Positions 36,691-47,795 of a DNA stretch of 64,000 bases are shown here, one piece after another. Origin of the DNA: Przewalskia tangutica (Eukaryota; Streptophyta; Magnoliopsida; Solanales; Solanaceae); contig CM056726.1 in NCBI GenBank assembly GCA_029844215.1, positions 80,219,548-80,283,547 of the forward strand, written 5' to 3'. The notes beneath the pieces are model-generated. The model was not told where the DNA came from. It saw only the letters and a program-made list of their open reading frames with translations, and did no database searches. Numbering within the stretch: the stretch's first letter is position 1; each line of letters starts with the position of its first letter. The translations under genes and the position numbers were made by a program.

Positions 36691-37659
36691 ATAATGATAC
36701 TATGGGCGATTGGCCTTGCTTCGATCATTAGCGGCCTAGAAAAGACCAGTTACGTTATATCTATTTTGCTCTTGTTTATGCTGTGGCACTATGTGCAGTT
36801 AAATTGGTTGTTCGTACGTATTTGTAATTGGTTTTAAAATGTTATGATTTGATTTCAGTACTTTACAGTTTCACATACTTGGTACCTGTTGTACTGACCT
36901 CCTTCGGGGGGCTGCGTTCATGCCGCAGGTAGAGGTACACCAGTCGTCGATCCTCGCTCATAGGATCACAATTCAGCATTTTGGGAAGCTCCGTTTCTCC
37001 GGAGGCTTATCTTGGGTATAGTCCCCTGTCGTTTTAGGTACTTACATTCAGGGGTATTGTCACGACCACCCTGGCGCGGCTCGTGCCCTACCCGGGCACC
37101 CTGCCTGTGTATACATCGAGAATAGCAATGAACATACACAACATAAACACATGTGTAAACAATAACATCCTAGGCTAGCCGACAGGGCCGCCTACCATAA
37201 TATAAACATACTCAAAAGTACAACTGTACAATCAGTTCTTACAGCCCAAACACATATGTGAATACAGACCTCTAGGAATAATAACTGTGGCGGGACAGCG
37301 CCCCGCCATACCCCTGAATGCACATAAATCTACAACACCAGGGGAAACGACTGTACCAAAATAGACAAGCCTCCGGATAAATGGAGCTTCTGACACCTGA
37401 TAAGTGATCCTAAGAATGAGGATCCACCACCTGCTTACCCTTTCCTGCGGCATGAACGCATCCCCCGAGGAAGGGGGTCAGTACACAATATGTACCAAGT
37501 ATGTAAAACTGGAAAAATACTGTAATTACATCACAAGTCTAAATCAAAGCCGGAGACATGTATGATAATCAAATTACAGTACACTGTGCCTTACTAACAA
37601 TGAGAGTAAAAATAGGTGTATACTTACAACGAAAAATAGGATTGAAATCCTACTCCCGG

Positions 37660-37860
37660 GACTATTTCACCCGCATAGATACAGTGGACCCGCGTGAGGT
37701 ATTCCTCGCATGGGACTATTTCACCCGCATAAGCCCTTACGGACTCGCATGAGGTATTCCTCGTGATAGGTCGGACGCCCGCATGGGACTATTTCACCCG
37801 CATAAGCCCTTACGGACTCGCATGAGGTATTCCTCGCATCGTGGGTAGCAAATCCACGGA
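37660..37860 (-). repeat. LTR minisatellite of H
   Basis: Three units with GGGACTATTTCACCCGCATA, then CTTACGGACTCGCATGAGG and TATTCCTCG. Confidence 0.85.
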
Positions 37861-38245
37861 AATATGCAATGCCACAATGTTATACCCCGTAGTTCCAGGG
37901 TACATATGTGAGAATGTACGTACGAGAATACGACAGAAATTTTGGAAAGAAAGGAAGATGTGATTTTTTCAACGGAAAAGTTTCCGGTTTTTGTGAAGAA
38001 AAAGGTTCGTTAATGGGAATTGGATTCCCAGATTTGGTATTTGGACTTCTTGGATTATATTAGAATTTTGAGATTTTATTTTCGGAAATGGTCACGTGGG
38101 GCCCACGGGAGAAATTTACGGTTTTGTGGGGCCCGCTTTGTTTTTGAGATTTTCGGTATTTTGGATATTTTCGGAAGACGAAATATTTTGGACGAGTCGG
38201 GGGGCGACACGTGTCACCCCCATGTGGCACCTTGGCCGATTTGGA

Positions 38246-38271
38246 GGGACAAGTGTCTAGCCACTTGTCCC
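38246..38271 (+). promoter_or_regulatory. U3 palindrome in LTR I
   Basis: GGGACAAGTG and CACTTGTCCC form a perfect 10-bp inverted repeat with a 6-base loop, about 30 bases downstream of the G-box. Confidence 0.68.
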
Positions 38272-39268
38272 TTGGCCGAAATGGCCTTACAAGTGGCAAG
38301 CCACTTGGCCCTTGTTTTCGTTGGCCATGTGGTGTGGTGGGACCCACACACACATGGCCCAATCTTGACCATACACTTACATGGATCTTGGCCCTTGATT
38401 CTTCTATAAATACCCCCTTAGTGCAAGAGTAATATTCATTCCACACTTAAAGATTTTCCATAGCAAAATACTCCCTCCCTTAGCTTGTTCTCGTTTTTCC
38501 CTCCCCCACTTGTGTAGAAATACTTGGAGTTTTATTGTATAATCCCAAATACCTTGGCCTAGTATCCCTAGTAGTATTCCAAACTTATTTCAATACTAGG
38601 TTCTAAATACTACTTTATTCCAATAGCCGTAAAGTGAAACCCTAGAAAAATCTTCCTAGCTTGGTTGAAGTATTTAGAGAAGTTGTTTGGAGACTTCTAA
38701 GGGTCTCTTGGAGCGGGTTGGAGCATAAGGAATTGGAGCTAAACGTTGCTCTGGATCTAGTTATAAACTTGGATAATTTTGGGCTTATCGAGGTAATAAT
38801 CTATGTCCCTATCAGAATTGGATATTACATGTTGTAGTAGTTATACTTGAGTATATTATATTGGAAGGATGATTATAAAGGTTTGAATCAGATTTACATT
38901 GACCGTACTTACAGTAGACTTGTAGTATTATTGTGAAGAATTGAACACGTCAGGTTAGGCGTGTAATTCACAGGAGTTGTTGGCACAATAGCGGGCCTTG
39001 ATAGGAGAGATTTATGTGATAGCGGGGAGGTGCCGAATTTTCAGTAGAATAAGGAATCTTGTAATTAGAATATTCTACGAAGAGAACTAGAAGTTGATAG
39101 ATGTATTGTGGTTGTTATAGGTGGATCTTCTACGCGCGGCATACTTGACTTGGCTTGTGGTTTAAGCTAAAAAGGTATGTGATTCTTCTTATACTCTTGA
39201 GCATGATTGTTGTAAACTATATAGTACGGTAGACGTACGTGTGTGAGATGAATTTTGTTTGTATAAAA

Positions 39269-39318
39269 CATAAAGTGTTATAATGGCTTTATGGGAAGTT
39301 AGTTATAACGACTTTATT
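39269..39318 (+). other. Conserved LTR stem-loop (I)
   Basis: CATAAAGTGTTATAA pairs with TTATAACGACTTTAT around GGCTTTATGGGAAGTTAG. Confidence 0.77.
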
Positions 39319-39838
39319 AGGATAAACGAAAGGTTTGATTTTGACAGTGAAACGACTTGATTTTGAAAAGTTAAGAGACTTGATCTTGAAAGATAAGAGA
39401 CTTGACTTATAACGACTTGTTTTCGGAAAAGGAGAAGTAACTTGATTTAAGTATAGGTTACTTGTTTTGAAAAGAGTAAAGTTGTTTAGGTTTTAAAAGA
39501 ACACTTGTTGTTGTTTTAAAAGAGAAGCACTTGGTTTAAAAAGTATAGAGTACTTGATTTTAAAAGCTTGTAAAGATTTTCTGAAGGTGTAGTAATTTGG
39601 TTTAAAAAGGAAACGTGTTTTAATACTACGAGTATTAGTATTGTGTGGCTTTTACATAAAGAGGGGTCTTTTTGAAAGAAGGAAAGTATGTAGTATTTTG
39701 GGTTGAAACCCGTATTGTTGACATAAAATAAAAGTACATTAAACTTGCCTATGCTTGTTGTGATAGCCTTGTTGTGCAAGTGTTGTGATTCTGTGCTACC
39801 GTGTCTCTCGGGGAGGACCGGTTATCTGATTGATTGTT

Positions 39839-40110
39839 GGACATACTGACGCGTTGGATTTTCCACGAGTATGCGTCCACTATTGAGTATTATCTGGTTA
39901 TTTCTTTTGGACATACTGACGCGTTGGATTTTCCACGAGTATGCGTCCACTATTGAGTATTATCTGGTTATTTCTTTTGGACATACTGACGCGTTGGATT
40001 TTCCACGAGTATGCGTCCACTTTGAGTATTATCTTGTTATTCCTTTGGACATGCTGACGCGATGGATGTTCCACGGGCATGCGTCCAGTAGGATGGTTTC
40101 ATGGCCATGC
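39839..40110 (+). repeat. LTR minisatellite of I, unit 70 bp
   Basis: ACATACTGACGCGTTGG recurs at 39841, 39911 and 39981 (70-bp spacing); a diverged fourth unit starts near 40049. The first three units are almost identical, which suggests recent expansion. Confidence 0.93.
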
Positions 40111-41577
40111 TTTCCGAGGTAAGATGCCGGGGCATGCGGTCATTGTGAGAGTTTTGTTATTAATCCATGGACCGCTAATCCATGAAGCTTGCCGCGGTGA
40201 TGAACAATCACGGGCTGGATTTGTACATGTGGTTACATGCACACTTTAGATACTTGTCCTGGTCATTTCTCGTATCGCAGTCTTGGTAGATAGCTTCGAG
40301 ATACTTGCCTCTGGCCATATCTCGTGAGACGGTTGGCTAGTGCGTTAGCTTTGATACTTGCCTCGGCCATGCGTGGCTAGCTTTTGATCCGTAATTAGCT
40401 TCCGCACCTTACCCGTGAAGTTTTATGACTAGCTTTTGAATCGTATAGGCGATTCTACTTGCCCGATCGGTTTGATAGCGACGCAGCGGGATCTAGTGTT
40501 CGTGTTCACATATGGGTGTTGTTTTACATCATGTACGCCGGTGAGGAATGATTTCCACGCATGAGTGATATTATGGGCGTGAGACCCATAGTTATGTGTG
40601 AGTGATTATTCGGGATATCGTCCTTACTTGGCATAATCGCTACTTATTGCAAAATGGTTTTATAAAATGATGAAATGGGATTTCATTACAAGATTTTTCG
40701 CCACATACTTGGTACTGATGCGACTTTCTTCCGGGCTGCGTTCATGCCGCAGGTAGAGGTACATCGGTTGTGGATCCTCGCTCATAGGATCACAGTTCAG
40801 CGTATTGGGAAGCTCCGTTTCTCCGGAGGCTTATCTTTTGGTATGTTTCCCTGAGTTGTAGGTTCTTGTACATTCAGGGGTATGGCGGGGCCCTGTCCCG
40901 TCATAGTTGTTGTTACATTCTTAGAGGTCTGTAGTACTGTTGTGGGCAGGGTTGTAAAGGATTGTAACTGTTCGGTTTGATATATATACATGAAGGCGAC
41001 CGTTTTGGTTGGCCTATTTTCTTATGATGTATCTTGTTTCCTGTTTAAGTTTTTATTTCCGCTGATTTTCTCTGATGTTGTATCACTAGGGTGCCCGGGG
41101 TAAGGCACCAGTCGCGGGCCCGAGGTCGGGTCGTGACACACAATCCAGGGGAATGACCCCGCAACGAATAATATATCACTAGCCCAAATCCAGCTATCAC
41201 ACATAACATATGCACTACCGACTTATCATACAATATCTAAGCAAGTTAAAAAATCCCCTAACTTCTTACTATTCTTGTTTATAAACACTCTCATTTTAGT
41301 TTACCTAAGGCACTAACATGTCTTTTATAAAAATCCGGGAATTTAACCCAAGTACTACGTGCTTCTACTCTTTAAAACAATGACTCTTTTTAGTAGAAAA
41401 CTTCCAAGATACTATTAATCCTAGTATCAAGTACAAATTACATTTCAAGGTAAGTCACAACACCCTTAGAAATAAAGTTAGGTTTCTAAATCAAGTGACT
41501 CATTTTCTTATAAAACCTTAGGCAATTGATACCTTAAAATCGAATTGCCTTCCATTAAATCAAGCCATTTACCTTTC

Positions 41578-41628
41578 TATAAAGCCAATATAACCAACTC
41601 CCCATAAAGTCGTTATATTCACTTTATA
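41578..41628 (-). other. LTR stem-loop of H with compensatory changes
   Basis: TATAAAG-CC-AATATAAC pairs with GTTATATT-CA-CTTTATA around CAACTCCCCATAAAGTC. Compared with the canonical arms, C-to-T in the outer arm and G-to-A in the inner arm are each matched on the opposite side, so pairing is kept. Confidence 0.77.
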
Positions 41629-43242
41629 CCTTAGTCAAGTACCATTTCATATCCAAGGGACTTATACGTTTAAAACGAAACAAGTATCACATACTTTAAA
41701 ACTCTTCAAGTCCCTTAACCTTAATAAAACTTTAAGACATCCTTAGTATTTTCAAAGGAGTGAGTTAATCTCCTAACTCACCCGACTTGGCATTTCATAA
41801 AGCTAGTAAAGAATGCCAAAGTCTTGTATGTCTACCGTACTATATACGTGAAACTAGTCATGCTCAAAGATAGGAAAAGTTCTACATACCTCGCCGGGTC
41901 AAACCACTTGCCAAGTACAAAGTCCCGCCCGTAGTATGTCAACCTATAATATTCACAATACGTCTATTAACGCCTTACTTCAAACGTAGAGTATTATAAG
42001 TGTTAAGTCTCCAATTTCTACGGAAAATCGGACAGCACCTCCTTTGTTTTTACTAACTTTGCCACATTTTTCAAGGCCGAATACAATAACCAAACACGCC
42101 ACATTTAAGGCACAATCAAAGCAATTAATCAATAGGGGATTACACGCCTACTAGACGTGTAAAATTCCGCCCCACAAACGATAACAAACTAATACAAACT
42201 ACAAGTCCAAATCGGCCACATTGAGTTCAACAATACCAATTCTTACCCAATTTCCATTTCAATCCAAATTGGTAGCATAACATGATATCAAATCGCATTT
42301 GATTATAACAACCATAATCTTCAAGTAAGTAACATGCGACGATTTCTAATAAACGACCAATTAGTAATCCAATTTTCAAGTGGCTTGTATAACCTTTCGG
42401 ATTTAAGCTACAAACAATCCATAATACTTATAACTTCAACATAACAACTTCATGCTAGCAACATGCAAAGCTAACAACAACAATATAAATAGATAATCTT
42501 GTAACACTTTAAAAGACAAGATTATACCTCAACGAATCTTAAACCAACTCCAATCCGAAGTCGCTCCTTAGTAGTTTAGAGCCTCTCCAAGACACTTCAA
42601 TCCGCTTGTTGAGACCCTTAGAACAACACCAACAAATATCCCTCAAATCTCCAAACAAAACCTAGAAAGACAACTAGGTTTACGTTTTGCGACTAACCCG
42701 TAAACTCTCTTTTTCCAAGATTTTTCTATTGAGATATGCTTACACTACCCTCAAGAACCTTGGTTTAAAGTGTGGAGTTAAATGGACAAGAAACAAATTT
42801 TTTTCTTCTTTTCCTATGGTGAACCCGAGAGCTCCCCTCTTGAGTTCTTCCAATTTTTTTGTGAATATGGCTAAGTGTTGGCTCTCTCTTGCTACTAGTA
42901 GTATAATAAAGGGACATGGAGGGTTAAGATGTAACCAAATGGGTGGTTTAGATGAAGTCTTACAAAATATCAAGACTAATTGACCTTTGACTTAGTCAAC
43001 ATTCTCATGCTCACAAGTTGCAAGACTTATCTTGCAACAAAGGTCCAATGACCCTCTTGCCCTTGCACAATTCGACCAAGGCATTATCAAGGGGGTGACA
43101 CGTGTCGCCCTCCCATTCGTCATAACAATACGTTTTCCGAAAATCTCATAATTCCGATAAATTTTTACAAGTCTCAAACCTTAACACTTGTGAGTTCTTA
43201 CTTACGTTCTTAAAACATGTCCTGAAATTACGGGGTGTAACA

Positions 43243-43255
43243 TTCTCCCCCCCTT
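43243..43255 (-). promoter_or_regulatory. Polypurine tract of H
   Basis: Minus strand AAGGGGGGGAGAA directly before the LTR start. Confidence 0.88.
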
Positions 43256-43424
43256 AGAAACATTCGTCCCCGAATGTTCTTTCGGAGTCAAACTTACAAT
43301 TAGCGACATAGTTTCCTTTCACAACCCCGACATACCAATAATGCCATTCATGGCCACATAATAGCATTTAAGCAAAAGAAATACTTCAATTAAAACTTGA
43401 CAAGTAAGGGAAAGATGAATTACC

Positions 43425-44930
43425 TGAAGGTATAGGAAATAAGTGAGGATACTTCCTCAACATGTCCTCCTCCGCTTCCCAAGTCATCTCTCCTGTTATC
43501 ATTCCTCCACAGACTTTGACTGGCTACATCCTTGGTCCGCAGCCGACTGGCGATCGAGTATCGCTATGGGACTCTCCTCATACGATAACCCTTCTGTCAC
43601 CTGGACCTCACTAGTAGGAAAAACTCTCGCTGGATCTCCGATACACTTCCGCAACATAGAAACATGGAAGACCGGATGTACCGCCTCTAACTCTGATGGC
43701 AGATCCAACTCGTAGGCAACCTTGCCCACTCTACGAACGATCTGGTAGGGCCCAATGTACCTTGGGCTGAGTTTCCCCTTCTTACCGAATCTCATCACAC
43801 CCTTCATGGGTGACACCTTCAAGAAGACCCAATCGTCTACCTGAAACTCCAAATGTCGACGCCGATTATCCGCATAAGACTTCTGCCGACTCTGAGCTGC
43901 TAACAGTCTCTCCTGGATAAGCTTCACCTTATCCATACCGCCTGTATCAAGTCCGCCAACTAATCGCACTCGCCCACGTCGAACCAACCAATCAGCGATC
44001 TACATTTCCGTCCATATAAAGTCTCGTATGGCGCCATCTCAGATATCGAATGGTAGCCGTTGTTGTAAGCAAACTCCACAAGAGGCAAATGATCCTCCCA
44101 AATACCATCGAATCAATCACGCAGCTCGCAAAGATATCCTCGTTGTCGGATAGTACGCTCGCCGCCGTCGACCGAGGATGAAATGTTGTCTTTGAGACTC
44201 ACCTGTGTCCCTAAACCCTTCTGGAAAGACCTCCAGAAGTTAGCCATAAACTGGGCTCCCCTATCAGAAATAATCGACACCGGGACACCGTGCAGCCTCA
44301 CAATCTCTATGATGTACAATCTGACATAGTCCTCACCAAAACGCTGCCCCGATCGAAGGAAATGGGCTGATTTTCACACCACAACAATAACCCAAATGGA
44401 GTCGCATTTCCTCTAAGTGCGAGGTAACCTCAGAACAAAGTCCATGTTGATCACCTCCCACTTCCAAGTCGGAATCTCAATAGACTGCAATAATCCGTTG
44501 GGCCTCTGGTGCTCGACCTTGACCTGCTGGAAATTAGGACACCGTGCAACAAAACCTGCCACGTCCCTCTTCAGGACATCCCACCAATACAAACATCTGA
44601 GGTCATGGTACATCTTGGTCGTCCCCGGATGAATAGAAAAACGAGCACTGTGTGCCTCCCCCAGAATCTGCTGACGAAGTCCTGACATATCGGGAACACA
44701 CAGCCGGCCCTCAAATCTCAGCACCCCATCAGGTGCTACCTTGAATAGACTCTTCTCCTCCCGAAGAGCTGCATCTCTATACCGTACCAACACTGGGTCC
44801 TCAAACTGTCGCCTCTTCACCTCATCAACGATGGAAGACTCGGCAACCTCACGAACCCGTACCCGCCATCGCTTCAGATCGATCAATCGAACCCCAAGGC
44901 TCGCTAATCGGTAGATTCGACGGACCATGT
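43425..44930 (-). pseudogene. Integrase with chromodomain-like tail, element H
   Basis: Integrase joins the cDNA to the host chromosome; chromovirus C-terminal domains are thought to guide target choice. Minus strand order: the zinc-binding part (HSARFSIHPG, then CPNFQQ, where the second cysteine of the usual CxxC is replaced by F) in 44928-44413; first catalytic Asp in INMDFVLRLPR; second in VSIISDRGAQFMANFW (44319-44113); third Glu in GGERTI; then the C-terminal domain with MRFGKKGKLSPRYIGPY and a VHPVFHVSMLRKC block (43987-43499). A shifted tail contains TWEAEEDMLRKYPHLF and ends near 43425. The parts are in different frames, so at least three indels break the protein. The tail identifies the Del/Tekay type. 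Confidence 0.92.
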
Positions 44931-45201
44931 CCTGTCTCCTGCCGCACTTCGACAGTGCTCCCCATCGATCTACGACTCAAGGCATCAACAACTAAGTTGG
45001 CTTTCCCCGGATGGTATAGAATATCAACATCATAATCTTTCAGCAACTCTAACCACCGTCTCTGTCTCAAGTTCCCTTTGCTCAAGATATATCGAGGCTC
45101 TTGTGGTCCGTAAATATCCACATGAACCCCATACAAATAATGTCTCCAAATCTTCAAGGCATGAATAATCGCGCCAACTCTAAGTCATGGGTAGGTAATT
45201 C
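44849..45201 (-). pseudogene. RNase H, C-terminal part, element H (cut by J)
   Basis: Minus strand: KIWRHYLYGVHVDIYG, then ILSKGNLRQRRWLELLKDYD and a DALSRRS motif, the typical RNase H end of plant Ty3/gypsy elements. J begins at 45202, and the upstream part of RNase H continues at 54906, with AATTC as the duplicated target. Confidence 0.9.
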
Positions 45202-47640
45202 TGTCACGACTGCCCGGTTCGTGGATCGTGCCTTACCGGCACCCAAGTAGTCATACATCGTGAGTAACCAAATGAATATAAAACAAGACAGAAATGCTTT
45301 ATAAAATAAGACATAGTTTATCGATGAAAAGCTTGCCTTTCGCATAATATAAATAACTCAAGTTTTGCGATTCATCCCAACTGTATAATAGTACTACTGC
45401 ACTCTAAGGAAGTAAACAACTATGGCGACGGGCCCGCCATACCCTCGATCAGACAAAACTATCTACAATACAGGAGATCATACCCAAAAGTAGAGCCTCC
45501 GAGAAGATGGAGCTCACGACACCAACGCAAAGATCCTAAGGATGTGGATCTAGCACCGCTTGCCCTTACCGCGGCATGAACGCAGCCCCGGGCGAGGTCG
45601 ATAACAGTACCAAGTATGTGAAACTATAAAGTACTTAAAATGAAATCAAAGTATTTAAAACCTTTTCACAAATACAATCGTTCAATTGCACATAGTGCCA
45701 CATCACAAACAACAACAAGAATAGGAAAATCAGAATAGTCTATTCTAGGCCGCGAATGATCGGCAAGGCCAATCGCCCGTAGTATCATTCTCGTGCCTAG
45801 TCCCGACTTCCGCACTCGCATAGTCCCACACGCACGCATGAGATATTTCTCGATCGGGGCAGCTAACCCCGGATCCGCCTAGGCTCCCGCACCCGCATAG
45901 CCTCAAAAGACCGCATAGTCTCAATGCATCGCATAGGAGTCCGCGTGATCAAAGCAAACGCCCGAATGATCAATCTCGAGCATACCGCTGCTCCGCATAG
46001 TCTCACAGACCGCATAGCCGTATAGACCAAGATCGAGGGCAAGCCCTCGTATAACGATCGAAGGGTAGGTGATACAATAACAAAGACAATGGACTTACCG
46101 TTAGCAACGTAAGCACAAAGCAAGAATGACTTCTTACACAAAGATTACAAGACACTAACACGGTAGCATCATAACATGTCTACTTATCAAACAATCTTAC
46201 ACTTAATGTAAATCAATACAAGGCTTTTATAAACAAAACAAGTAAATAGTTCCTTTTTATCTTCTTAAGTTTGTTATACCTAACTTCCCATAAAGCCAGA
46301 TAACTCTTACGCTTTTGTTTTAAAACCAAATATTTATCTTCGTTAAAAATGATTCAAGATTCTTTTGAAATGTTTTCGATTCTTGTTATTCAAAGCTTAA
46401 GCCGAGGCATTGCCGTAAGTATTATTCGAGCTTAAGCCAGGCATTGCCATAAGTATTATTCGTGCTTAAGTCAAAGACATTGCCGTAGTTATTATTCGAT
46501 TAACACACGTACGCTCACCGCACTATATATTGTAAAATATCATGCTTTAGGAAGAATCACATACCTTCTCAAATAAACCACCGCCAAGTCAATATGTCGC
46601 AAGCAGAGTCACCTATAATAGTCACAGATATCTATCAAAGACTACTCGAGGGTCATTCTAAACAGGGGTTCATAATTCTACTGGAAAGTCGGGCAAAGAC
46701 AACCCTACCCATGAGCTATGTAAGTTCATCAGAAAACAAATTCTATGTGAGTACAGATTCAATTATTCTTCTTTAAACCCTTCTATCGTGATAAGTTCAA
46801 TTCTATTCTGTGATATTCTTCTAAGTATCTAATACTTATTCTAATACTACAACAGTAAGTATTCTCTAATTCACAAGAGGGTTAGGATTAGTTACCTCGG
46901 TAAGCCCAATAATATCCTAGATAAAGTCGCGCCTGAGCAAGGTTTAGCTCGTAAGTTGTACGCTCCAGAGTCTCAGAAACCTTAGAAGTTCTTCACAACT
47001 TCTACTAAGGACTAAGGGATTTGGGCTAGGGTATTTTGGGCATTATAACGATACTAGAAGACAACTTTTCTACCAAGGAAGGGGGGTAGATTTCGGCTAG
47101 GCTAGGGGGGTAGGCTCTCGGCCACACTACACAAGTGAGAGGGAAGAGGTGTTGGACTAAAAGCTTAAGGGAGAGGAGAGGATTTTTAGACTTGGAAGAT
47201 AACTTTGTGGATGAATAACTCTTCATCTCTGGGGGTATTTATAGCTCAAGCCTTGGCCAACCAATGGCCAAGATGAAGACAAGTGCAAGGCAAGTGTAGG
47301 GTGAGGATTAACTAAACACAAATATCCTACCAACTCCTTGACTTGTGCACAAGGCACAAAAACGTGCCTTGGCTCTCCAATTTCGTCCATGGGCGATTCA
47401 AGTCCACCAAATGGGAGGGTGCCAAGTGTTGCCCTCCCGTTGGTCCAAAATGTTTCGCCTCTCGGAAAAATCCGCAAAATTAGCAATGGCATAGCCGAAT
47501 TTTCCCTACGAAAGTCGTGGGAAACGCTTCGTCGGAAACGATTCTTTAAGCGAGTTGTGTACAAAAACGCCCAAGGCTAACTTTAAAGCCAAACTTTTTA
47601 TGCGTATTCCCTTACGCATATACTGAAATACGGTATAACA
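45202..47640 (-). mobile_element. 3' LTR of J
   Basis: TATA box at 47236-47244. A degenerate CTTAAG-type stem-loop lies at about 46264-46310 (the right arm has lost bases next to CAG). No GACACGTGTC palindrome was found. Minisatellite at 45760-46060. The direct repeat TTAAGCCGAGGCATTGCC near 46390-46490 occurs three times. Confidence 0.92.
45760..46060 (-). repeat. LTR minisatellite of J
   Basis: Short units around CCGCATAG, CTCACAGACCGCATAG and CCCGAATGATC; imperfect and interspersed. Confidence 0.7.
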
Positions 47641-47653
47641 TTCTCCCTCCTTA
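47641..47653 (-). promoter_or_regulatory. Polypurine tract of J
   Basis: Minus strand TAAGGAGGGAGAA directly before the LTR start. Confidence 0.85.
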
Positions 47654-47795
47654 GAAACATTCGTCGAATGTTCCTTCTCAAGACGATTATCGAAGAAGCT
47701 TAAATAGCTAGCAAATGCCACACACGCCACAAAACAACACTTAGGCATAAATGATAATGGAAATTTACAAGTAGGAAAGTGAATTACCCGGAGGT

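Larger units (their letters stand above)
27927..37057 (+). mobile_element. LTR G (plus strand) in 27927-29303 and 35564-37057, split by solo LTR E and cut by H
   Basis: Starts TGTTACACCCCGTAGTTCC at 27927 inside the 5' LTR of C. It runs to GTATG at 29303, resumes at 35564-35568 with the same GTATG, and continues to GGGGTAT at 37057, where H begins. The missing end (from GGCGGGGCCCTG to CGTGACA) should follow H beyond the window. TATA box at 28452-28460, U3 inverted repeat at 28322-28357, CTTAAG-type stem-loop at 36152-36199 and minisatellite at 36420-36690. Its first half resembles B, but its distal half resembles D. Whether G is a solo LTR or part of an element cannot be told here. Confidence 0.9.
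37878..41138 (+). mobile_element. Solo LTR I, inserted in the 3' LTR of H
   Basis: Complete 3.26-kb LTR from TGTTATACCCCGTAGTTCC to GAGGTCGGGTCGTGACA with a perfect CACAA duplication (37873-37877 and 41139-41143). TATA box at 38404-38412, G-box palindrome at 38206-38215, U3 palindrome at 38246-38271, stem-loop at 39269-39318 and a 70-bp tandem repeat at 39839-40110. No internal region. Confidence 0.96.
37058..43242 (-). mobile_element. 3' LTR of H (37058-37877 plus 41144-43242), split by solo LTR I
   Basis: Minus strand start TGTTACACCCCGTAATTTC at 43242, end at 37058; about 2.9 kb without I. G-box palindrome at 43097-43106. The usual CTATAAATA is not visible; the nearest candidate is TTTATTATAC (minus strand, 42901-42910), so the promoter may be weaker. 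Stem-loop at 41578-41628 and minisatellite at 37660-37860. Confidence 0.9.

Noticed and set aside
39871..40122. 83-codon open frame in LTR I
   Set aside because: Formed by three near-identical 70-bp tandem units; an open frame is expected by chance in such an array.
42687..42983. 98-codon plus-strand open frame in the LTR of H
   Set aside because: Antisense to H within U3; no recognisable domain and not found in the other LTRs.
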